This document shows, piece by piece, positions 1 to 13,716 of a DNA stretch of 64,000 nucleotides. The notes under the pieces were generated by a model. It had not been told where the DNA came from. It saw only the letters and a program-made list of their open reading frames with translations, and searched no databases. Made by a program: the position numbers and the translations under genes. Location: the NCBI RefSeq assembly GCF_035582795.1, contig NC_134365.1:75125635-75189634 (forward strand), given 5' to 3'. The number at the start of each line of letters is the position of its first letter. Within the stretch, counting starts at the first letter, position 1. Source of the stretch: Mycteria americana. Its lineage: Eukaryota; Chordata; Aves; Ciconiiformes; Ciconiidae.

Positions 1-695
1 AAAAAGGCTTGGGTTCCCGGCGGACAAGTTTACCAGGAGCGAGCAATGAACGCACCTTTACAAAAAGGCCAACAGCATCCTGGGCTGCAGTAGGCAGAGT
101 GTTGCCAGCAGATCGAGGGAAGTGATCTTTCCCCCTCAGCTCAGCACCAGTGAGGCCACATCTGGAGTGCAGAGTCCAGTTCTGGGCTCCCCAGTACAAG
201 ACAGATATGGATTTACAGGAGCAAGTCTAGCAAAGGGCTAGGATTAAGGGAGTGGAGCACCTCTTGTACAAGGAGAGTCCGAGAGCTGGGACTGTTCCCC
301 CTGGAGAAAAGGCGGCTTGAGACAGTAGGGGTAAATCTGACCAGTGTGTGTAAATACCTGATGAGGTGAGTAAAGAAAACCAAGCCAGACTCTTCTCAGT
401 AGTAGCTAGTGAAAAGGCAAGAAGCAATGGGCACAGTGAAATACAAGAAATTCCATTTAAACACAAGCAGTTATTTTGTTGTTGTTGCTGTTTTTCTAAC
501 ATGAGGATAATCAAACACTGGAAGAGGTTTCCAGAGGGGCTGTGGAACTTCCATCCTTGGAGATATTCAAAATATGACTGGACACAGTCCCAAGCAACCT
601 CTTTTAGCTGGCTCTGCTTTGAGCAGGGAGGCTGGACTAGAAAAAAAGAAAAAAAATCTTTGAGGTCCCTTCCAACCTTAACCATTCTGTGATTT
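1..695 (+). mobile_element. CR1 LINE fragment, 3' part
   Basis: The sequence follows the CR1 ORF2 C-terminal region and 3' UTR in plus orientation. Landmarks are GCCAACAGCATCCTGGGCTG (near 68), 'gaggccacatctggagtgcagag', the 'cctggagaaaaggcggcttgag' segment near 300, 'aacactggaagaggtttcc' near 515 and the 3' end 'ggtcccttccaacc' followed by 'attctgtgatt' (664-693). It is divergent, with a GTTGTTGTTGCTG insertion at about 476-490, and may start upstream of the window. Open frames here (for example 227-739 on the minus strand) are chance frames inside the repeat. It is not a functional element. Confidence 0.88.
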
Positions 696-2329
696 ATGGT
701 ATTCCTAAAACCCGCAGACATTTGATATTGTTTTCCCACTGTTGCCTCCCCAAGGTGGCAATAAGTTATTTGGTATACCTACGCACAACCAGCTCCCTTC
801 ACCAGCAAGTTTCACCTTGAGTTTTAAAGAAAATCCAAGGTCAACAGAACCTTGTTGCTCTCTTGTGGGTTTTTTTTTCCAGTTTCAGAATAAACCCTCT
901 TAATGGCAAATGTTGCAAGAATGTTGCTTGCTTTGTTCTCTGAAAGAAGGTAAATGACTAAAGAGCTCAAATAACTTTTCCTTTGTGGTTGAAAGTGCAT
1001 TGGGCTCAGTTGTGAAGGCTGGTTTCAGGAAGTGCCATCGAGACAATGAGGGTTAATTACCAGGTTTCTGCATGGGTTGTGATGACAAGTAGCCTCCACT
1101 CCTTTTTAAGCAGACTCCGCTTCTTAAACATATCAGTCAGATGAAATATGGCAGTGTCCCAGTATTTACAATGTCAGTCCAGAATTTACAAGTGAGTAAT
1201 TAGCAGTGAACTTGCTATTTTGAAGGCAGGGGAAAACAAAAAAAAACCAAACAAAAAAAAGAGAACATTTCTCCTCTCACAGAAATAACATACAGAAGTT
1301 CCCAAGAGCTTGAAGTAACATGGAGAAGACTCAGAAGGAAAGAAAACATTTTTTTTCCTCCTCTGCTACTGAGAGCAAGTAACACACGGTACCCTCTCAG
1401 AGGGTGCAGGTCGCTCCTGCTGGTGTTTCTAGCTAGAGCATTGGGAAGTCCCTGTTTCTCTCCTCCTCAACCTCAGTTCCCATCTCCCAGGGGGGCAGGA
1501 GACCAGAGGTCTTCTCCCTTTCCCTTCCCTTAAGCCATGAGTCAATGGGAACGAGGGCAACCAGAGCAGCAAGGCCTTCAGAAAGGAGAACAAAATGCTG
1601 TACCCTATTTCTATCTCCACTTACTTTAGCCTGCCCACCACAAATTTATCTGATAAGGATATGGGGTTTGTCCCATTGACTAATCCCTGCCACATAACCC
1701 AAACCATATATGGTCTAAGCAGAGAAATAAAAAACTATTTTGGTAGCAACACAGCTCAATGCTTTGCAGAGACACCAGCATTAACCCCCAACAACTAGCT
1801 CACCATGAAGACCAGTGTGCTCGCATCAGCATGGTGTACTTCCAGGTCCACAGATCCATGCTAATGAGCATACATTTCTTTAAGGGCCTCAGTAAGTACC
1901 TCTGGGCACTACAATATAGGCTTTTGCAACTACCTCAATGCATTTAAATCTTCTCCCTGTAGACATAACATTATCAGTGAGATTGCTGCAAAATAGGTTC
2001 ATTTTCTCTCACTTAAAAGAGGTGATCAAGAGGCAGAACTCCATTTTTATCCACTTCCAAGAATTATTTTAAAACTTGAGTATCAGTTTACTCCGCTGTG
2101 AAATGGGTCTAAAAAACTGGGCCAGATCCTTAGCTCAAAATAGCTCCATAAACATCAGTACTTACCCTTGATGACAAGATAAAAAGCAGTGTTTTCATAG
2201 AAAAGAAGGAATATAAGATCACAGACAGTAACTGCATTATTTTAAGTATCTTGTGCTGGATTAAAGTTTATGGGTATGTCCATCACCTGATGGCACAACT
2301 TTGTGTGGCCATGAAAAACAGCTTATTTA

Positions 2330-2640
2330 GAAGAGAAATTTAATAGAAAATGTCTTTTCTTCTTGACAAATTATGTGCCACAAGCATTATTTTGTAATGG
2401 CTCATCCACTAAAGCAAGAATTTATGGCAGTTTAATTCCCTGAGTTAAAGGGGAGAAAAATGTAAATGATGCTGCAAAGGTAACTGGGCTACCAAGAAGC
2501 AGATGGCTTTAATTACCTATTTACAGGATTGTTTATACTGGGAATTTGAAAGAGAGACACAGCTTAGAAACAATACTCATTGTGAGAACACTCTGTACAT
2601 TTTAATTAAGCCAGATTTTAAACGGGAATAAAAAGAGATT
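2330..2640. promoter_or_regulatory. Possible conserved non-coding element
   Basis: The stretch is free of recognised repeats and carries homeodomain-like cores (TTTAATTAC near 2509, TTTTAATTAAG near 2600), CAGATGG (an E-box-like core near 2501) and 'cattattttgtaatggctca'. It has no open frame of interest. The call rests only on motif density by eye; no conservation data were available. Confidence 0.25.
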
Positions 2641-5600
2641 ATTGAATGTTACCCAAAGTCAAATTGACACTTCAAAATCATATGTGCCTTGCACACAAAG
2701 ATTTAGTTATACCAGATGTGTACAAAGATACACAAATCCATACATGCTAAGCCCCATCTTCATTTTTGCTCCTCTTGTTTTCTGCTGCTCCAGTCCTGCA
2801 AAGAGGCCACAGCTGCATGAGGCATCATTACTGCACGTAAGAGACAGGTTCACTGGGTCAAGTTTGTTTCTGGAACTCAACAGGGTTCTCTAAGAGGTGA
2901 ATTTAACTCCCAGTGCTGGACTCCAGCAGTCTGAGTCTGATCCTCCTTTCCCTGAGGGTCCTTTCACAGTGCCAGAATTTGAAGCAGCGAAGTACCACCA
3001 GCCTCGACCAGGTGCTGAGCACCTGCTGACCTGGCGCAGCACTAACTTGGGATGAAGTTACGGTGGTAACACATTGAGCTGACCTAGCAGCTCACTACTG
3101 CCAACACAGGAGGACAAGCTTCCACCCAAAAGTGTTACTGGCCTTTCTTCCCCACTCCCAGATGTTGCTGCCCATCTCCCATTACTTTTATAGGTCCTCA
3201 GACTCCTTCCAGGAGCCAACATACATCACTAGCCTAACAGAAAACTAACTCAGCCAAAAGAAAAAAGAAAATGCTTTTTGCTGGGTAGCGATCTCTCATG
3301 AGCCCCAGACGCAGCAGGAGGAGAGGGCAAGACCACGCGCTCGCTGGGAGCGGCTGCAGGGGAAAGGCAGAGCAGCAGCTGCAAGCACTGAGGTCTCCCT
3401 CTAGCAGATGCGAGCAAAGCTGCTGCACATGAAGCCACGGCCTCAGACCAATTTTTGCAAAACAGTTTAAACAAGCACAAAGCCCTGTAGGGCTGCCTGG
3501 TGTATTGATTAAAGTATGGTTTCCTTCAGATCTTCTGTCCCACTCATTCCTTACCAAGTGCTTTTATGGTCCAAACATGGGCACACAGTCAACAGCAACC
3601 AAGTCTGCAGTAGCTAACCAAACGGCATGAGAGTACTGGTCTTGTGCACGTTCTTTAGTGTGCTAAACCCCAAGCAAAAGGTGTTCATTTAGAGCACTTC
3701 AGCTTACACCACCTCTTCTAACATATTTACTAGATCAGTCTAAAATTACACTTTAAATTAAGCTGGTTAATGGATGCCAGGCATTATCTGCAACTCAGGG
3801 GAACAATGAGCACTTTTTTATAATCAAGATCAAACATAAGTAGCATAAACACACTAATAAATCAAGTGAGCAAATTATACCTGCAAAGAAAATATGCATA
3901 AGGAAGGGCTATTCAGCTTCAGTGACTCAGTACAAACAAACCCCTGGGGCAAAGAATAATTACAGTATACTGTCTACAAATGAATAGAATAACCAAATCA
4001 AGCCAAAATTCAAATGTATGGCAGAGGCTCTGAGGTGCTTCTAAGTCAGAAAGAGACAAGACACATATAAACATTTTGCATGTGAGACAAATCAAGAGCA
4101 GCAGAAGCACTATGTCTTTACCTCTCCTGGAAAAACTGAAAATATACACAACTTCACAGAGAAAAAGCCTAAGCCAAGATATACTATTACGAAGAGAAAC
4201 AGTCACCAGGAATTGCCCTGGCAGTTTGCGTTATAACAACATGCCCTCCGCAAATGACATCTGACATGAAATGGTTGTATCAGTCCTCAGAACAGTGGTG
4301 CAACACCAGAAATGGGAGGTAATAGCTCTGCAGGATTTCACAAGTCTGGATTGAAAAATTTCTTTTCTCAAACTGCTCTATATTCTCCAAAGCCATTATG
4401 TAAAAAAAATCAGTTACTTCCTATTCTGCTGAGACCACAGTCAATCTAAACTCATAGATACCAAGTTTTTCTGCCCCTGCAAACTCTTTGGACACGTCCG
4501 TGTGTCTTCTCTTGGACTGCGACTGTAAAGTCTTTGGGACTGAGGCCACATCTGTTTCCTAAGTGTGTATACTGTGAGGGTCTACTCACAGATGAGGCTG
4601 TTACAACAACATGGATGTTCCTGTGTGGCGATATTTTCGGTTTAGATACCATTAGTGGTTAAGAAGATATCAGAGATCACCTGCAAATTCTTCACAAATT
4701 AGTTTTTTAAATCCCATACATAAAAGCATGCAAACAGAAAATTAAAAGACAGTAACAAGCATTCATAGTTTAGCCTAGTATTTTTTGCAGTTGCCAGTGA
4801 AAGCCATTACAGCAACAAGGGGATCTCACTTTTTCTTTCTCCTGTAAAATTTTCAGTGATCCAACTTCCTCACATTGATATGAAGGACTGCAGAAGGTGC
4901 AAAGCCTCGAACAGAGTCCATTCTGCGTTGTTAAAAACATGTCATAATTCCATGGAAAACCATCAAACTGCAACAGCGTGTGCCAGCTGGGGGCCTATTC
5001 TGTATGAAAAAAATCCTGGCCAAAACGATGAAAGTGGCAGAATTCCCACTGTATTCAACAGCACTGGATTCTGTCCTTGAGAGTTTCTTCTATTTTTCAT
5101 CTGTGACAAGTTTCCAAGGTTTATCTTTATCTTCCTTCTAGATTCCAGGTACAAGTTTACTGTCACGTTTCATTTATAGACATTGGCTTTCTATTAATTT
5201 TTTTTAATACTTTTTTTATCACCCCTGCTGTTATGATTTTTTGGCATACTGACTGCAGCCTTCTGGACTATGCTAATCTCTGACAAGTCTGAGACACAGA
5301 CCTAACTAAAATTGTCTAGTACAGCCAACACTGTGCTTAAAATAGTTTCACTTTTTTTTTAATCTATTTTTACTGCCTAGGGCAGGATTTAATCTTTCAA
5401 TCATAAGGTTGTGCCTTAGATTTTATTTTAAAATGTGTTAGAAACTTTTAAAATATCTGTTTTACTATGTGTATTTTCTGATGTGGGTTAGATAACTTCA
5501 AACCAATATAAAATTAGGAGACACAAGTTAGTCTTCGGCAAGCAGAAATATCACATAATTTGTCTTTTCCAGAAGACTGTCTTATGCTGAAAGTCTGATT

Positions 5601-8600
5601 ATTGTCATGCCAATGCATGGTTATACCTGGAGGACATCCACATTTTTAATGCACAGTCACCCTGCCTCTACATTGCATTTTATTTTTTTATTTTTCCCAC
5701 AAACCCATTGCTCACTACCATATTTTGTCCACCTTATGCTGCTAGAAAAAAACAGAAGAACAATAGTTATTAAAAAAAAAAAAAAGAATTAAATTGCTCA
5801 AAAGTTTGCTCTGGTTTCTGTTGGCTTTCTGTTCAGCTATGGGAATGGGCGAGAGTAAAGACCTGCAGGAATACCTCAATGGCCACGTAGTCAATTTTAG
5901 CCTGAAGGACAGTGCTATCAGAGGGTATAGACAGTGATGGAAATTATGCTGCCCAAGTCCCTTACCCATGTTTATAAGTCCAGACTCGTTCCTTCTCTCT
6001 TGCCATCTAGAAACTCTGCATTTGCTTTTGTCTTTTGGTTACCCAGCAGTAGCAATTTTGAATATTTTTATGGAGTTTGTCATTGAATTTTAATTTTTAA
6101 AGGCTTTCCTCCAGACATTCTAAAAAGCCTTTCAATCCAAACACACGATGAGACCCTGGCAGAGCCTGTGGGAGACTGCAATACCTGAGCCTGCGACCAC
6201 ATGTTTTAAATGAGGTGCTATAAATGAGGGAACAAGGGGACTGGATAGATGCAAAACTTATAATGTCCTATATAACATACCAAAAAAAAAGGGCACTTGT
6301 ATCCTGTGACTGGCAGGTTACTAGGACGGTGGGAGTGTTTTGTACTGCAGGCCTTCCAAAAGGGAATCAAGACATATATTACAAGGAACTGAAATAAGAA
6401 GTTTGGAGATCAGCTTAAGTGCTACTTATTGCTCTGCAGCAGCGAGCAGGAGGGAGCAGGATGCACCAAAGTCCCTGGAGCAGCAACCTGGTCCATCCCG
6501 CTCTTCCTGCAGCTCCCTTCCCCACAGCCCCCACCAATGCACAGGAAGCTGACTTTGCACGCTCAGACCAACAAAAGGGCTTTTTTCTCCGTATCTCAGA
6601 CCACCTAAGTCACAAGGGCTGGGAAGCCAAAAAGCTGGCCATCGTTCCCCACTTCTGTACAGCACTCATCATTGAAACGACACAACTGAGGCTCAGTTCC
6701 CTTTGTCATGGATTTTAGGGTGAGAAATAGTGTTATATTGGGATACCACATCAGCTTGGCCCTTTGACTAAAGTGTCCACTTCCAGAAGAAATTTAATTG
6801 AAGAGAAGGCTATAGCAAGAAGAAAGGTTGAGTTGGTATCTCATGGTTGGAAAAGAGAGCTGACAACAAGGACTTCGGGATTCTACTCTCAGCTGTGCAC
6901 TTGACTCCCTTGGTAAGTCACAAAGCTCAAATTTAAGATATGCAGAGTTTTTGCTCCAGCTGTAGCTGGAGCTACAGACAAGGTTGGTTATTCTGAGCCC
7001 AACATAGATTAACCTCCTTTTGAGGAAGTTGTCCTTAACCAATTTAGGTTTCAGTTCCTCCTCTAAGCTGGGCATGCTAATGCCAACCTCTATCAGAAGA
7101 AGAACGAGAGTGACTTAATTAATTGTTTATAAATTCCTTTGAGATGTCAGAAGAAAAGTACTATTTAAATATTAAAAACTTAGTATGAATTCCTTCTAAC
7201 CTATTAGAAGTTGGAAAGTAATTTTCTCTAGGTATGTGGAATCATCTAGAAGTGATCTATGACTGAAGTTATGAGACATTAGTGATATCTACACAAGTAA
7301 TATGCAGGCAAACAAGACTATGATTTTCATTAGAGATTTACTAAGGTTGTATTAATTTATAAGTATATACTCATTAGCAAAACTCCTGCATTTCTAACAT
7401 GTGACAAGTACTGCCTCTAGCATAACACTGTAACTGGGACCTACGATCAAAGATATCAGCCTAGAGCATATTGGATCCTAATAACAAAGTTAACGATTAG
7501 AAACAATACCAGTTATTGAAACAGACTTTTAAATTAATAATTTGAATATCAAAAAGTCACTTACATGTAGTATACGTATGCATCAAATACACCTCTTTCC
7601 TGCAGATATTTCACATCTACAAAAAAGCATGGCTTCTTCTATCAGAGAAGTTAAGAAGCTTTTTGCTATATCAGGACTGTGTGGAGCTGACTGTAATTTG
7701 ACACCTTTTCAGAATGAAAGTCTTCTCTTACATAAAATTCTTTTTCTGGGAGGAAAAAATATGCATTGAACATGTTTTTACAATTTTTTTTCAGAGTTTG
7801 GGAGGGGTTGTTTGTTTGTTTAATTTTAGGGACACTGGATTTACTCCTCTTGTGTTTTCCATTTTCTTTTTGTAACTGAAAGACAGGGAAAGAGGACCCG
7901 AAGAAAACTTTTTTAAGCACATTTGCATAAAAGTGCAGAGTACATTTTTTTTTAAATTATTAAATTGAAAATAATTTGATGGTTTTTCAAAAATTGTCAA
8001 CAATATTTGTTCTCTTATTGGCAAGTTCCAACAGTACTGCAACGGCTGCTGGGTTGCAGCTCAGTCTGTGGAGCAGCTATAGCTAAAGATTCCTGCAGGA
8101 AGCATTCAGAAATAGCTAGTAGTTTCCACTTCTATCAGTAAGAGTAAACTTACTTGATTATGGAAGAGTAAGCTACTTCTAGAACACAGATCAACTCCTA
8201 AAATATGGCAAATTTCTCTACTTATTCAAAGCAAATGAAAAGCTGATGTTAACATTTGCATGCCTTGAAAATGTAAAGCATCACATACAACTAATGCCAA
8301 GTATAAACTTAACAATATTTGTTACCTAAAAGTGGAAGAGTAACTTTTATTTTTCCTGTCTTTCTCTGTTAATCTTCTGCCATTGTTTCAGGTTAACATA
8401 CTGCTGGTTAGAAAGGATAGATTGTAGGTAAGGAAAATGTAAACCCTTTATTTCATCATTAAAAAAAAAAAAAACAACATTGCCTTATGCAGGAGAACTT
8501 TCTTCATGGTAGACCAGTAATAGGGATACACTGGGCATAGGTTTTAGAAGCATGTATCCAAAGTTCCATTTATTTTACTACCTCTGAAAATCTGATGTTC

Positions 8601-9179
8601 CCAGACTAACGCACTCATAATCATCCTCTCTAGAAAATTAGAACCTGTTAGTTTTAGTAGAAAACTGAATCTGGAATTGCAGCTTCCAGGCTCTTCCTCT
8701 TTTCCAGTTCTCACAGTTCAGATAAATAAGGCAATCATGCTTTGTAAAATTAAGAAGCATCTTAAATGTTGCTTAAAGCAACTTTTCAAAAAACAACCTC
8801 CCCCAAAAAACATGCTTCCTCCTTAGTTTTAATACATGCATAATAAATGCAAAACTTTAAGTTTCTAAAATACACATTTTGAAACCATATAATAGTCAAC
8901 ACTGTCAGAAGTAACCAGCAATTTAGGTGCGCTAACTTCCAGGTGCCTAAATGGAGACACCTCCAAGAACTTGGCTTTAAGAGCAAGGATGTGTTTAATC
9001 ATCAGCCCTCATTGAAAATCTTGGCCCAGGCTTCTGTTAAGAGTAACCAGCATCAGCCTTTGTGCAATAGTAGCTGCGCGCCGGTTTCTGACTGAGAAAA
9101 GATCCCTTTAGTCTCCTATGCAGGCAGAGACTCCACCATTTCCCTGCTGTTGGAACACACCTTCAGTTACTTCTGTCCG

Positions 9180-9480
9180 TAATTAAAGCTGACATATCTT
9201 GCATGGGCCATTCACCTTTTATTCAACACAAACAGCCTGCAAAAATGGCTGAAAGGTTCACAGGAAGGAAGCAGTTAAATGATAAAAATGTGAAATGTTA
9301 TGCAGCAAGCTGTGTACAATTAACTAGAATTCAAATATACACCTTGTTCCAATCCAAGCCATTTATCAGATAAAAATAGTCTGCTAGAAGAATGTCATGA
9401 TTAATGAGGTGAGACTCCAGCTAATTACTGTTTCCTCCAGAAGTAATTAGGTTGGCATTGCTAATCAAGATGAATGAACA
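9180..9480. promoter_or_regulatory. Possible enhancer-like element with clustered TAATTA and GATA motifs
   Basis: Within about 70 bases there are ATTAAT (near 9400), TAATTA at 9422-9427 and 9444-9449, and CTAATCA at 9461-9467. Just upstream TTATCAGATAA (9363-9373) is a paired GATA-like site. The region also holds GTAATTAAAG near 9180 and TTGGCATTG (an NFI half-site core). Such clusters are common in developmental enhancers. Function is inference. Confidence 0.3.
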
Positions 9481-10349
9481 CTCTGACCCGCTTTTTTAAA
9501 TGTAAAACTATGAGCTGCAGCAGCAATAACATCATTTAGTTCAGGCAATGTAGTCTTTATTAGGCTTGTAGTTTGATTAAATTCTTTTGTTACACCAGGC
9601 TTTCCACACATGAACAGATGAATGCTGTGATGTTCAAAGAGTTTGTCACCCTTAATTAAAGACTGAAAAGGCTTGTTCAATTCACAGGGCAATACACAGG
9701 ACAGCTCTAAATTGATAGCTTTTAAGTGGGGGATAACTGAGGGAGTCATAGGGTTTGCCCATCTGCAAGAGGATCCCTCCTCCTTCCACAATTTTCCGTC
9801 ATAGTAGCTGGAAAATTAATATCAGATATGTTTGTATTGATTCCATTAGGCAACACTCATTTCATCAGAGCACCTTTTCACACACAACTATACAGCGTTA
9901 CTTGTGTAGAGCGAATCCATTATGAATTAAGAGAAAGAAAGCCTTAAGAAGTACATTAGCTAATTTATCATGCTGTTTCTGACTGTGACCCTTTTGCACA
10001 ACTAACGAGTCCCAGAATAGCCTCATCCCCCACCATTTCAGCAGTTCACATCATGACCACATATGTTATTTCATACTGGGGGGGAGGTGGGGGAAATTAC
10101 AGTGAAGCGTCTGAATGATGTAGAGATACAACATGTTATAATGGAGTTAACATGCAATAATTTCCTTTTTCACTTCTTCCCATTACATAAAGTACTTCCT
10201 TATTCCAAGGGTTTATTGTAGGTAAACGCTAGGTCCAAATGTTCACCTGAGAATTTTAATTTAAAGCACAAATTAGACTGGATAAGAAGATGACCCTCGT
10301 CCCATGATACCTTTTGGATCTACTCACTGTCTGCTTAAGGAGAAGACTG

Positions 10350-11600
10350 CAGCTGAGAACATGGGGCTTCAGGGCCAGGAGCAGCAGTGGGGGCACAGGG
10401 AAGGAGAGGGAGCGGTGGGCACAGAAGGCCCGTCCCTCTCCATGGCAGTGGGTGCAGGTTTAATTCCAGCCAGGAGTTAGGCCACCATACACCCATTCAG
10501 CCCGGTACAAAGCAGCAGGCTGTCCTAGCTGGGGCGCAGAGCAGGCCGGACCCTGGTTCTCCCAGCTGGAGGGAACATCCTCAAGAGACTGCCATGACCC
10601 AGCAGCACCACTGGTAACAGCAGCCGATCCTTTGCCACAGGATAAGTCGCTGTCAGCTTGGCAACACAAAGACCAACCTGAGCTTTCTCTCACGCACATT
10701 GGGTTGGCTGCAGGCTCGTCCTGCCAGCAGGATGAGACCCGGCACTGGGGCTCCTCAGCCAAGCCTTTCTCCGAGACATACCAGTACGCAACATGAGAGA
10801 CGCCCAACCTGAGCAACCTCGGACCTGTCAGTATTTGGCTAAGAAGCTACCCACGTGCCTCAGGCGAACGACAAAGCTTGGTGCCTGAGCACAAAGCCCG
10901 CAGACACCAAGCAAGCAGAAGGACGCCATTTGCTTCCCTCAGCGCAGCTCCACTCAGCCACTGCCCACAACAGACATGACACCCTGCCCCAGCGGGCAGA
11001 AGTTGCTTGCTGCATCTCACACCTCTATCACAACATTTATCAGGACCACAGTAAGGGCTGCATAAGCCACACCACGGGGGACAGACAGACACCGACCCCG
11101 TGGGAGAGCTCAGGCTCATGGACCTTGCCCCACGCACCGCTAGCACTGGGCTGTGCAGCACCTTCTTGCTCTCCAGTGTTCTGATACTTAATGATTTAAC
11201 ACAAACCCTTACCTAAAGGGTGGGAATAGCATCTCTTTCCTTCCTCTGCCATCTGGTTGATATCTCCACTCACTAGACTGCAAAATCCTATTTTTAACCT
11301 CTTCTGCCTAATGGTACGGCAACGCCAGCCACTGATTGACACGCGCCTGCCTCCCACTGCTGCTTCTCCCAGTGCCTCACCCGAGCTGGGCCGGCCTCGC
11401 ACACCACCATCTCCAGGAGCAGAACGACATCTAGGCCCTCACGTGTCCCACGGGTCACCCGCAGCAGCCATGCACGGGCTTTGCAGAGGGAGGCTCCAGG
11501 TGGAAACCCTGAGAGAGCTGATTTGGGGGCGGTGCCTGGGAGACCATGCTATAACCTATATAAAACCTCTCCTTCCTCACTGCTCCCTGACATGGCCTTT
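10350..11600 (+). promoter_or_regulatory. GC-richer block with GC-box/TATA pair
   Basis: GC content rises visibly and CpG dinucleotides become frequent at about 11310-11480. At its right end a GC box GGGGGCGG (11525-11532) lies 25 bases before TATATAAAA (11557-11565), a spacing typical of a core promoter reading rightward with a start expected near 11588. No spliced or coding product could be followed downstream. Open frames across it (for example 11257-11784 plus) have no recognisable domain. Confidence 0.3.
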
Positions 11601-12360
11601 CACTGCCCTTGCCTGCTTTACCTCACCCCCACAGCCCCTCTCAGCACAAGTACCTAAAGCCCCTTGCCCTGCTGCCTGTGTGTCAGGTTCTGAGCCCCAC
11701 AAATGTGCCTCTGTGGTGTGGGGGCATTTAACTTCTAATTTATGTATTACTTTTTGTTTGTTTGTTCTCTTTTCTGGAAAGTGAGGAGGTTTTTTTAGAG
11801 TGAAGGCTTCCTCAAGTTGGAGCCAAGATGGTGGCACTGCCATCCAACAGCTTTGACTCATTTTTGTTTTGCTTACTGAATCAACGTGCTGGTTACAGAT
11901 TCCTGCGATGATGAATTTGCTAGGAAACGAGAAAAGGAGGCAAGCTCGTTGTTCCTAAACGCTCTGCTTCTTGTCCCTGCGGTACCCCTTCGTGGCTGCA
12001 GGCAGGGTATGGCAGCCACACGCAGGCTCACCTGCTGCCTTACGACCGCACTAACTGCGGGGCACAAGACTCACCTCACCATCAGGGTAAATCTGCCATT
12101 GCCTCCCTTTCAGTGCTTGACCAGGAAGGTAGACAGCATAAGAAGTTATTAAAAAAAAAGTTAAACCGGTAAAAGACAGATGTTTCATATGAATGCACGC
12201 GTAGTTTTTCAGACAGGCACGCTGGTCTCACAGATGCAGAGCTCTGGTTTCCTCACAACCCAGGGAGAGGCGTGAAAAGACGGACTTTAGGTACACTGCT
12301 CTGATCTGTGCTGACTTGGCTAAGTATGCTAAGTATTTCTTTATTAATGCAGTTGGTTCG

Positions 12361-12425
12361 CGCATCCCTGGCTTGTCAATGGCTTCCTTAACACGCATCC
12401 CTGGCTTGTCAGTGGCTTCCTTAAC
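12361..12425. repeat. 33-base tandem duplication (two copies)
   Basis: Two adjacent copies of a 33-base unit beginning CGCATCCCTGGCTTGTCA lie at 12361-12393 and 12394-12425. They differ by one A/G change in the overlapping part, which indicates a recent local duplication. No coding context. Confidence 0.95.
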
Positions 12426-13716
12426 TGTGTAGCTCTTAAAAGCGAAGCATGTAATTTCTGAGCTGCCACATGCTACTGGAGCAACTCTAGTGATTTATTT
12501 ATGAAAGGTTTATTGACCTACCCAAGTTGTAGATGCTCATTCACTTTTATTGACACGTACCCTTAATTCCTCTTGTGAGAACATTGGTTAACTGAGCCAA
12601 ATTAAAACAGGGCACTCTATGGAAGCAAGCGATTTCTAAAATCCCTTTCTCTGGTCACAGCTGTGCCACAAAGGTGGTTCCCTTTCTCTCCATGCGTTAT
12701 TTCCGTGCATTCCTGTTGGCTGAGTGTGCCCCAAGGTTGTCCAAATGGTCCTACTCCACAGAGCATGGGCAGCAGCTCCAGTGCTGCTTGAACATACTCA
12801 TTTCCATCTCAGCCTGCTGCTACTAACAGCGTAGGCGTTGCACCAGTGTTGTTCCTTGGACTCCTTCAGACGCATCACTCTAGCTGCTGCCCAGAGGAAC
12901 AGTCTAGTATGTAGGGACTGCTGGATTTTTTTTGGCTCTACCCTTCCCTACATGTGGCCTATGCCCACTCTCACAGTGAGCTGTGATGTCCCCTGAAAGG
13001 TCTGCCAGGAAACAGACCTGTTTAGACAGGGGGTGTTGCAGATGAACTCTCATTTTGTTTAGGGCATATGAGATCTGATTGCTTGCTTTTTTTTTCAAAA
13101 AAGTAATTTTTGTATTAGTAGAACTACAAACATCTTTGCTGCCAAAGGCTGAGCTCTACACTAGCAGTGTAAGCAAAATTATTCTTAGTTCCCCTTTTTT
13201 GTGCTGATAATAGGACCCAAGGGTAGCTTAAGAAATACTGAGAGAAATAAAATATTGGATGGGTAAATGAAAAACGCAAGTGACAAAATGCAAGTGAAGT
13301 AAGAAGCAATAATAAGCCCATGAGGTCACTGATCATGTCCAGACCACATCGGGATGCGGGGAACTTGCAGTCATTCGCACGGCAGCTATCACCCCCCATG
13401 GAGAAAGGAGGGTGGAGTCCAGATCTCATCAGTGAGGTCACCTCCTTTCTAATCCTACACTCTTCCTACTTTTGGAGCACAACTTCTGTGGTTTTAGCAG
13501 GAACTGAGCTCAGCCCTGCCAGCCAAGGGGCGCGGAGTGTCAGGAATTTCCAGACTGCTCATCGGTCCAGCCCGCCCCCCCAGCTGACGTTGTTTATAAG
13601 TCCCTGGACCCTCTCTGCTTAAAAAGAAATCTCCATCCACCTACTCTGTGCACATTTTGTGCTGTTGATGCATTGCAGGGCTGAACTTGGCCAGCCCAGG
13701 AGCCTGACCCACGAAC

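Larger units (their letters stand above)
696..10349. other. Non-coding flank, A+T-rich
   Basis: No exon or RNA gene was recognised. Open frames are short and without recognisable products. Subregions 2330-2640 and 9180-9480 have the motif-dense, repeat-free look of conserved non-coding DNA (see separate entries). The nested palindromes at 6954-6977 and homopolymer A/T runs are the only other structure noticed. Confidence 0.7.

Noticed and set aside
227..739. Minus-strand open frame of 170 codons
   Set aside because: It lies on the reverse strand of a CR1 fragment; no gene-like product and no splice context.
10460..11861. Several 90-175 codon frames on both strands
   Set aside because: GC-rich composition lowers stop frequency here; translations are rich in A, P, S and R with no domain or conserved motif.
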